Assembly (NCBI GenBank): GCA_030696545.1
Contig: JAUYSA010000372.1
Coordinates: 1-11,844, forward strand
Reading direction: 5' to 3'
Source of the DNA: Hyphomonadaceae bacterium
GTDB taxonomy: Bacteria; Pseudomonadota; Alphaproteobacteria; Caulobacterales; Hyphomonadaceae
DNA length: 11,844 bases
Below, piece after piece: positions 7,033 through 11,844 of the stretch. The notes under the pieces are model-generated. The model made no database searches and had not been told where the DNA came from. It worked only from the letters and a program-made list of their open reading frames with translations. Position numbers and translations under genes: made by a program. Each line of letters begins with the position of its first letter. Position 1 is the stretch's first letter.

Positions 7033-7860
7033 ATGTGTGAGAACCATAATGTCGCCGCCCCGCGGATTGTGTCCCTTGATGGGATGCACCGGCGCGATGT
7101 GGTTAGGCGTCTCTGGGCCGGCACGATGCTGCTAGGCGTCGCTGGTACGACTGGCGCCTGCGAAAGCGCGGCAGAGTTCTTCACGCCGGCTGACGCTGAT
7201 ATCATTCCAATGGCGGCCGAGGCCTGGAAAGAAACGAAACAGCAGACGCCGATCTCCAGGGATGCCCGCTACAACCAGCGCCTGCAGGCGGTCGGCAATA
7301 AAATCGCAAGCGTTGCCAACGTGCCCGGCGCCCAATGGGAATTCGTTGTGTTCGACAGCCCGGAGAAGAACGCGTTCTGCCTGCCCGGCGGGAAGGTTGG
7401 GTTCTACAAAGGCCTGATGGACTTTGTTGACAATGACGACCAGATCGCCGCCGTGATGGGACATGAAGTTGGTCACGTTGTTCTCCGCCATGCGGCGCGT
7501 CGCATTGGCCAGGAAACTTTGACCAGCGTTGCTATCCAGGGTGCCGGGGCGCTTGTCGGTTCGCAGGTTCAGCTGAGCTCGGAATCTCTCAACATGGTGA
7601 TGGCCGCTGCGGGCGCGGGCGCGCAGGTCGGTGTTCTCCTGCCGTTCAGCCGCTCGAACGAAACCGAGGCAGACCGTGTGGGCGTCGATTACATGAAGCA
7701 GGTGGGTTACGATGTGAAACAGGCTGTACGTCTGTGGGAAAAAATGGGCGCCGCATCCACTGATCGGCCGCAGGAGTGGATGTCGACACACCCCAACCCA
7801 GAAAGCCGCGTTGCCGATCTGAAGCGCTACATCGTCGAAAAGGGTTACGCGACGTTCTAG
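7033..7860 (+). CDS. M48-family zinc metalloprotease, probable exported lipoprotein
   Basis: A 275-residue Ste24/HtpX-related peptidase of the compact periplasmic type (like LoiP/YcaL), which degrades misfolded or membrane-associated proteins. The zinc site is HEVGH (144-148) within VMGHEVGHVVLRHAARR, and the third ligand is Glu212 in ETEADRVG. The C-terminal STHPNPESR (251-259) is a family motif. The N-terminal segment has RRDVVRRLW (20-28), then a hydrophobic run ending in TGAC (Cys43); this looks like a Tat-type lipoprotein signal, though Thr at -3 is a weak lipobox. ATG 7033 is chosen because GGAG lies six bases ahead; ATG 7027 is too close to it. An ATG at 7084, directly before HRRDVV, would give a more normal signal peptide and cannot be excluded. 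Confidence 0.88.
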   Translation: MCENHNVAAPRIVSLDGMHRRDVVRRLWAGTMLLGVAGTTGACESAAEFFTPADADIIPMAAEAWKETKQQTPISRDARYNQRLQAVGNKIASVANVPGAQWEFVVFDSPEKNAFCLPGGKVGFYKGLMDFVDNDDQIAAVMGHEVGHVVLRHAARRIGQETLTSVAIQGAGALVGSQVQLSSESLNMVMAAAGAGAQVGVLLPFSRSNETEADRVGVDYMKQVGYDVKQAVRLWEKMGAASTDRPQEWMSTHPNPESRVADLKRYIVEKGYATF

Positions 7861-7881
7861 GGCGTCTGCATCATTCTCGAT

Positions 7882-7915
7882 AAAAGCCCGGGTTCGATGT
7901 CGAGCCCGGGCTTTT
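7882..7915 (+). terminator. Strong hairpin terminator, probably bidirectional
   Basis: AAAAGCCCGGG and CCCGGGCTTTT are perfect 11-base arms, extendable inward by a G-T pair and TCGA/TCGA, followed by a T run. It begins 21 bases after the M48 stop. Because the left arm starts with an A run, the same hairpin has a T run on the - strand and can serve the convergent gene ending at 7933. Confidence 0.9.
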
Positions 7916-7932
7916 TGATTTTTGAGACTGAC

Positions 7933-8724
7933 TTATCGCGTTTGCCGCACCTGCCGCGGTTCGTATATTGCCCAGTGGCGGCAAGTCATGATGAGGCGTT
8001 TGCGAGATAGCATCTGCACGTCGAGCACGACCATCAGGTGCCCCTTGGTCTCGACATTCTCCGCAACGACGGCCCGTACCTCAAGCTCTTCGCCATCGCG
8101 AAGAAGGCTGTGCATATTGATGTCGCTCTCAACATGTATCCACGGGCCAAGCTTCACATTGTCGGCGAGCACATAGTTCGCGCGGCGAAGAAGCCACGCT
8201 GCGTTGGCAATCCGTCCGTCATCGTAGAGAGCTACGTCGTCGCGCACGGCGCCAATGTGATCCAGCCCCTCCTCACGTGTATAGGTTTCGCGCAATGTAC
8301 CCAGCACACGTCCAGGCGTCAGGCTGCTTACCGATGCCGGTGGCCGGGATTCGGCGTCTGGCATGAGCGCTGAAGGCAGGACGTCGGCTGGCTCTGCCGC
8401 GCCACGTTGCCTAGCCATTCCAGTCGCGCAAAGGTCGCCGCGTGCGGAGATGGAAAGATCAAGACCGCCGTTCGCTTGCGAGGATGTAACTGTGGCGCTG
8501 TCCCCGTCGTACACGGGCTTGATGAAGCGTGCGCGCATCTGCCCGTTGGTCAGCCACTCCGCTCCCCACGTCGCCATAGGCATGTGAGCGAGATATGCGA
8601 ACACATCGACGCCAGGCACCAGTCCGCCAGTGAAACCGAAGCGGCTGGCGACGGCATCATCGTGAATCTTGTTCTCGCTTGCCGTTGCGGTGTTGAACGC
8701 GATCAGGGTCCGTGTGCTCGTCAT
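7933..8724 (-). CDS. MaoC-like double-hotdog protein
   Basis: A 263-residue protein with two hotdog-like halves. The N-terminal half has ENKIHDDAVASRFGFTGGLVPG (17-38), which matches the hydratase-2/MaoC motif in spacing and includes His21 of the usual Asp/His pair. The Asp normally about five residues before this His appears to be replaced (positions 14-19 read TASENK), so hydratase activity is doubtful. The second half (about 185-256) again reads like a hotdog with HVESDINMHSLLRDGEELEV. Such proteins bind or hydrate enoyl-CoA thioesters, or act as thioesterase-like partners. It converges on the M48 gene with a shared terminator. It could serve the CoA-transferase/lyase pair about 1 kb away, but is on the other strand, so this is only a suggestion. 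Confidence 0.75.
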   Translation of the reverse strand: MTSTRTLIAFNTATASENKIHDDAVASRFGFTGGLVPGVDVFAYLAHMPMATWGAEWLTNGQMRARFIKPVYDGDSATVTSSQANGGLDLSISARGDLCATGMARQRGAAEPADVLPSALMPDAESRPPASVSSLTPGRVLGTLRETYTREEGLDHIGAVRDDVALYDDGRIANAAWLLRRANYVLADNVKLGPWIHVESDINMHSLLRDGEELEVRAVVAENVETKGHLMVVLDVQMLSRKRLIMTCRHWAIYEPRQVRQTR

Positions 8725-8783
8725 GAAGCCACGCTATTTGAACGGATCGCACGCGTCGACTAGCCAGGCTCCAAAGCTTCTCA

Positions 8784-8815
8784 GGTGCCAGCTGCTGGTC
8801 TCGAACCAGCGACCT
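8784..8815 (-). other. tRNA 3'-end fragment, candidate attachment site (tRNA-Thr-like)
   Basis: Read on the - strand, this 32-base stretch is the 3' part of a class I tRNA from position 44 on: variable loop AGGTC, T stem GCTGG, T loop TTCGAGA, T stem CCAGC, 3' acceptor AGCTGGC, discriminator A, then CC followed by T instead of A. The five T-stem pairs are perfect and the loop fits the TTCRANN rule. Upstream on the - strand the sequence becomes AT-rich and cannot form an anticodon arm, D arm or the GCCAGCT partner strand, so no whole tRNA is here. The AGGTC loop and the GGCACC end resemble tRNA-Thr, but the identity is tentative. Such orphan 3' ends are what integrases leave at the far end of an element inserted in a tRNA gene. 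Confidence 0.75.
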
Positions 8816-9070
8816 CTATCCCAAATCTAAAAAAATACTGTAAGATCAAAGACCTAACTGAATCCGAAGTCCTTGTGGCAATTCGAACTCGCAGGGCCAC
8901 GGTACTCGGCCGTCGACGCGAAGAAGGGATGAGAACAGATGGCCTGGATCTAACTCGTATTCACTGGCATGGGACCGCACTAGCTGAGCGCTCAAGTGTT
9001 GTGGTCGGCCGCGCGCTTCGTGCCGAGGTTCTCGGAGGCGCGACGTTCAGAATCCGGTCGCAAATGATCT
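8816..9070. other. Non-coding stretch right of the tRNA fragment
   Basis: With the tRNA fragment and its left flank, this makes a gap of about 346 bases without a convincing gene. The first 50 bases are clearly richer in A and T than the rest of the window (an A run at 8829-8835). A degenerate T-loop-like GTTCGAAT occurs on the - strand at 8882-8889 inside GTGGC...GCCAC arms (8875-8900). An open frame on the + strand runs through it into the next gene, but its start is the antisense of the tRNA end and it shows no protein character. I see no integrase, promoter or other feature I can defend. Confidence 0.5.
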
Positions 9071-9715
9071 TCAGGGCTCAGCGGGTGCTGTGTCCGCCTT
9101 GCGTTGCCAGTGGGCGGCGATACGTCTTGCTCCGGCTGGACCGAAACGGAGCAGGTAGGGCAGGGTCATCAACTTATGCTTCGCGGCGAACACTGCGTCC
9201 TGCTCAACGAGATAGCGGACCGCAAGTATCGGCATGGGTGATCGCATTGACCGGAACGCGTCGTTCCAGAGCCCATGCGTCTGGGCGCCGGGATGGAAGA
9301 ACGCGACCATCCGGGAGCGCAGCAACGTATAATATTTGTGGCGCTTGTAGATCCGCTCCAGCATCGCGATGCCCTCATCACCGGCGCAGTTCGGAAAGCC
9401 CACGACGATCGTTCTGAGGCGATCCTTGCCGCGTGGGGCCGGTATGTCCTTCATGTCGCCAAAACTGCCGCGTATTTCAGTGAAGACAGAGTCTTCGTCT
9501 TCCGGACGGGCGAGGTTGATGGCCAGCCGCAGGGTATCAAGCCGAGAGGCCTGCTTGACGAATGGACAGACAGTGCCGGAACGTCCCAGCTCTGCGTGCT
9601 CATTCATCGGGTAATCCGTGATCCAGTCAGCCAGCGCCGCAAGTGGCCCTGCGGACACTTCGGCGGTTTGCGCTTCCCGGTGCGTGTACAGACGGCTTTT
9701 CAATTGCTGCGCCAT
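9071..9715 (-). CDS. DUF6875-like protein of unknown function
   Basis: A 214-residue soluble protein without signal peptide or membrane segments. It resembles, from memory, the DUF6875 group: an ADWI segment (29-32), then EHAELGRSGTVCPFV (39-53) with Cys50, IVVGFPNC (103-110) with Cys110, FFHPG (139-143), GLWNDAFRSMRSPMPILAVR (148-167) and a basic C-terminal tail. The invariant-looking Cys, His, Asn and Arg residues suggest an enzyme or ligand-binding protein, and relatives occur near natural-product genes, but no activity is known to me. The ATG at 9715 has no Shine-Dalgarno. It is 87 bases downstream of the acyltransferase gene on the same strand, and is the last gene before the tRNA fragment. 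No terminator is obvious after it. Confidence 0.7.
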   Translation of the reverse strand: MAQQLKSRLYTHREAQTAEVSAGPLAALADWITDYPMNEHAELGRSGTVCPFVKQASRLDTLRLAINLARPEDEDSVFTEIRGSFGDMKDIPAPRGKDRLRTIVVGFPNCAGDEGIAMLERIYKRHKYYTLLRSRMVAFFHPGAQTHGLWNDAFRSMRSPMPILAVRYLVEQDAVFAAKHKLMTLPYLLRFGPAGARRIAAHWQRKADTAPAEP

Positions 9716-9802
9716 TGGCCAGATGGCGTCTTGGAGACGAAGCGTATCGCGGCGGACTCGGCAATCTCAACGCTCATTGGAGAGGAACCTTGTGTTCAAC
9801 AA

Positions 9803-10804
9803 TTACGCCACCCGGAAATGACGGTCCTTGCGGGACGGCTTGACGATGCCCGTTGCGCAACGAAGCGCCTGCCATACTCGGCTGCTGCCGTTCACATACG
9901 GACGCACAACGGGTTGAAGCCCAAACTTGGCGAGAAACGTTCCCACAGCGGGCGTCACATATCCATCGAGATCCAGAATGCGCCCAATGCGATGCGCGCT
10001 TTTCATGGCTTCGAAGGTAAGAAGGCTGGTCGCGCCAACATGGTTCTGCACGCGGTCACGGGCCAGAAGCCAAGTGTACATTGCGGTGTCATCCCAGATG
10101 AGGATCATGGCTGCGCAATCAGTGGCTCCGTTGAGTCGCGCGAAAACGATCTCGACCTGTCCACGCGATTCTGCCGCTGAAAAGATACGCTTGAGGACGT
10201 CGTAGTGAACCAGCGTTCCTTTCCCGTATGACTGGCGGTGAAGGCCGATGAAGCGGTCTAGGTCCATACTGTGCTCGATCGAACATTCCCGCTGCGCCTT
10301 GTTGATCGCCCTGCGTGCTTCCTGGTGCATGTCTCGAAGCATGGTTTCCGGTCCGTCGCTGGCCTTCGAGCGGAACGTGTACATGTGAGTCACGGCCAGG
10401 TTGGCGTGGACAAAGCCCTGAACGCTCGCGCATCCAGGTTCGAGCGATCGTTCGAAACGGTCGTGCTTGGGAAGTTTCTGCATCAGCTCTGAGACGATCG
10501 TCTGGTTCAGCATGTCGCGCGTCGCCGCTTTCGCTGGCGGCGGATAGAGCCGCGGGCTCATTGTCCGGGTGAGATGCGGCATCGCTATATAGTTCAGCCC
10601 CCAGCGTCGCTTGAAGTGGAACGCCATGTCCCCAACGACAACACCGCCCCACTCAACCTGCGCGCGATCCCACGCGCCGGGAGCCGAGGCATCAAGCCAC
10701 CAGTCTTCGTCGAAGATCGATAGCGTCTGGCGTGCTGCCTGCTTCACTGTCACGGCAGCCGGCCACGAACCAAGTCCAGAGATGTTGGGCAACGTATCAG
10801 GCAC
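9803..10804 (-). CDS. BioF2-like GNAT acyltransferase (Acetyltransf_6 type)
   Basis: I place the start at the GTG at 10804, since GGGAGGAG stands five bases before it; the frame is open upstream to 11077 but that part is antisense to the 3' end of the methyltransferase gene and has no family character. This gives 333 residues. The C-terminal GNAT-fold domain (about 164-299) has EARRAINKAQRE, a FARLNGATDCAAMILIWDD beta-hairpin, TWLLARDR, GATSLLTFEAMKSA and LDLDGY, as in the Acetyltransf_6/FemAB-related group that includes CelD-like proteins. The N-terminal part has the usual DEDWWLDA entry. Relatives transfer acyl groups to polysaccharide or peptide precursors; the substrate here is unknown. 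It is downstream of the FkbM gene on the same strand, 115 bases away. Confidence 0.8.
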   Translation of the reverse strand: MPDTLPNISGLGSWPAAVTVKQAARQTLSIFDEDWWLDASAPGAWDRAQVEWGGVVVGDMAFHFKRRWGLNYIAMPHLTRTMSPRLYPPPAKAATRDMLNQTIVSELMQKLPKHDRFERSLEPGCASVQGFVHANLAVTHMYTFRSKASDGPETMLRDMHQEARRAINKAQRECSIEHSMDLDRFIGLHRQSYGKGTLVHYDVLKRIFSAAESRGQVEIVFARLNGATDCAAMILIWDDTAMYTWLLARDRVQNHVGATSLLTFEAMKSAHRIGRILDLDGYVTPAVGTFLAKFGLQPVVRPYVNGSSRVWQALRCATGIVKPSRKDRHFRVA

Positions 10805-10812
10805 TTTCTCCT
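10798..10812 (-). promoter_or_regulatory. Shine-Dalgarno that fixes the acyltransferase start
   Basis: The - strand reads GGGAGGAGAAA then GTG at 10804. It is the only strong ribosome site in the long open frame and decides a start 91 codons inside it. Confidence 0.65.
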
Positions 10813-10919
10813 CCCTTAGGCCGTCGCTGGCGCGAGACCTGCGCGTCGGTTCGCCCGTTGCCCGGACGCAATCTGACGACGCTGTAATGAAGTAGTTCGG
10901 AGATAAGATACGAACAGGG

Positions 10920-11819
10920 TCAGCTTGAAGTGTTCGGTTCAAATACTGAGTGTTTCCGAGGCGGGAGTTCCACCGAAGCTGTCGCGCGAACCTGTTCGAG
11001 TGAGGCACCAGCGTGTGGCGCTGCAGTCGCCGAACTCGGAGCTCCCGCGCCTGAAGTCCCGCCAAGTTGAAGCGCATCAGCCATCAGATCACGCCGCACC
11101 ATAATACAGTCGATCTCGATCAGCGCCGGAAAATGTCCCGCATTGTTGGGAACAAAGGCGCTCAGGTCAAAGCCAAGCGACTGGTAGAACGTGATCGCTT
11201 CCCGGAAATCAGTCGCATCCTGATAGATGCGGCGTATCGAGAGCTCGCTCTGGAACCCGATAAAGTTCGAAAGGATGCTGCCAGCGCCGCGCAGTACAGA
11301 CAAGTCGAAGCCCTGCGTATCCATCTTGAGAAACGGGCGCTTGAAGCCATGTTCAGTCTGAAGGCGAGGGAATACGCTGGCCAGCGTTTCGGTCTGTACC
11401 ATGATGGAACGGGCTGGGCGGTTCATGGCGGCGAACCGGCCCACCTCATCATTCCGCGGAGCCGAAAGCGAACTGAACTCGGAACCTGCCATCACATGGA
11501 ACAGCCTGGACTCCGACGTATCGGCCAAGGCGAGTTCCTCCACCGTCCATAACGGATCGTCTTTGGCCTTCTTGCGTATGTTCGCCGCGGCCTCCGGGAT
11601 CGGCTCGAAAGAAATGATCCGGCCTTTGAACCCCGCTTTACGCCGCAACATGGTGGCGTATTGTCCGGTGTTCGCCCCAACGTCGAAAACACAATCGACA
11701 TCAAAGTGAGCCAGCAATCGCTTCAGTTGCGTTTGTTCCGGCAACAAATGCAGCCGCCTGCTGTCGACGAGGCGAAGCGATGCAAGCTTCTGGAAGACGG
11801 CAGATAATGATGGCGCCAT
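10920..11819 (-). CDS. FkbM-family SAM-dependent methyltransferase
   Basis: A 299-residue Rossmann-fold methyltransferase. SAM motif I is VFDVGANTGQYA (44-55); ISFEPIP (69-75) binds the ribose; and the FkbM signature KMDTQGFDLSVLRGA (165-179) is complete. FkbM relatives O-methylate sugars of surface glycans or polyketide hydroxyls, so glycan or natural-product modification is likely, with the acceptor unknown. The ATG at 11819 follows AGGAG with seven bases of spacing. The catalytic domain ends near DCIMVRRD (237-244); about 50 further residues are rich in Ala, Ser, Gly and Pro and look disordered, which is not typical of the family. It is the first gene of the - strand set in view; further genes may lie to the right. 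Confidence 0.88.
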   Translation of the reverse strand: MAPSLSAVFQKLASLRLVDSRRLHLLPEQTQLKRLLAHFDVDCVFDVGANTGQYATMLRRKAGFKGRIISFEPIPEAAANIRKKAKDDPLWTVEELALADTSESRLFHVMAGSEFSSLSAPRNDEVGRFAAMNRPARSIMVQTETLASVFPRLQTEHGFKRPFLKMDTQGFDLSVLRGAGSILSNFIGFQSELSIRRIYQDATDFREAITFYQSLGFDLSAFVPNNAGHFPALIEIDCIMVRRDLMADALQLGGTSGAGAPSSATAAPHAGASLEQVRATASVELPPRKHSVFEPNTSS

Positions 11820-11844
11820 CCCGGCTCTCCTATTTCTGCAGGGC

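Noticed and set aside
8784..8860. Complete tRNA gene on the - strand
   Set aside because: No anticodon arm, D arm or matching 5' acceptor strand can be drawn upstream of the T arm.
8785..9417. Long + strand open frame beginning with residues GLEPATS
   Set aside because: The start is the antisense of the tRNA T arm, a well-known source of false GLEPAT proteins. The rest is Arg/Ser-rich without domain character, and its end overlaps the DUF6875-like gene on the other strand.
9700..9777. 25-codon - strand ORF (begins MSVEIAES) overlapping the DUF6875-like start
   Set aside because: Position suits a coupled leader peptide, but it has no Shine-Dalgarno and is too short to tell from chance.
9275..10180. 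300-codon + strand open frame
   Set aside because: It is antisense to two genes with clear family character and its translation has no recognisable motif.
10805..11077. 91-codon N-terminal extension of the acyltransferase
   Set aside because: It overlaps the end of the FkbM gene and is basic, compositionally odd sequence; a strong ribosome site points to the GTG at 10804.
1..11844. CRISPR array, toxin-antitoxin, insertion sequence or transposase
   Set aside because: I saw no spaced repeats, no transposase motifs and no paired small toxin genes on either strand.

Overview
The window looks like a chromosome segment of a GC-rich alphaproteobacterium. The evidence is the arginine succinyltransferase genes, GTG starts and 4-base stop/start overlaps, and a lipoprotein-type M48 peptidase with an RRDVV signal peptide. 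The order is not certain; Caulobacterales, Hyphomonadaceae or Parvularculales-like bacteria are guesses from general style, not from any search.

Left part (1-6927, all + strand) is a dense catabolic gene run. It opens with the 3' end of astD and a complete astB (arginine to succinylated intermediates to glutamate). A RimL-type GNAT acetyltransferase and glycerol kinase glpK follow. These four are joined by overlapping stops and starts (ATGA, 20 bases, GTGA). After a 67-base gap comes a predicted lipoprotein alpha/beta hydrolase, then an HMG-CoA-lyase family enzyme joined by GTGA to a class III CoA-transferase. This last pair could cleave 3-hydroxy-3-methylglutaryl-CoA, or could be a citramalyl-CoA lyase with its succinyl-CoA-dependent CoA-transferase.

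Middle part (6928-8724): an M48 metalloprotease with its own candidate promoter, a strong hairpin terminator, and a convergent gene for a double-hotdog MaoC-like protein on the - strand.

Right part (8784-11844): a 32-base piece matching the 3' end of a tRNA (variable loop, T arm, 3' acceptor strand, discriminator and CC) sits on the - strand without the rest of the tRNA. This is the usual mark left at one end of an element integrated into a tRNA gene. By geometry the element should lie to the right, where the gene content changes to a - strand set: an FkbM-type methyltransferase, a BioF2-like GNAT acyltransferase and a DUF6875-like protein of unknown role. This three-gene set next to a tRNA scar is the best candidate for a poorly described accessory system. 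No integrase, intact tRNA or second repeat copy is visible in the window, so the island is an inference.
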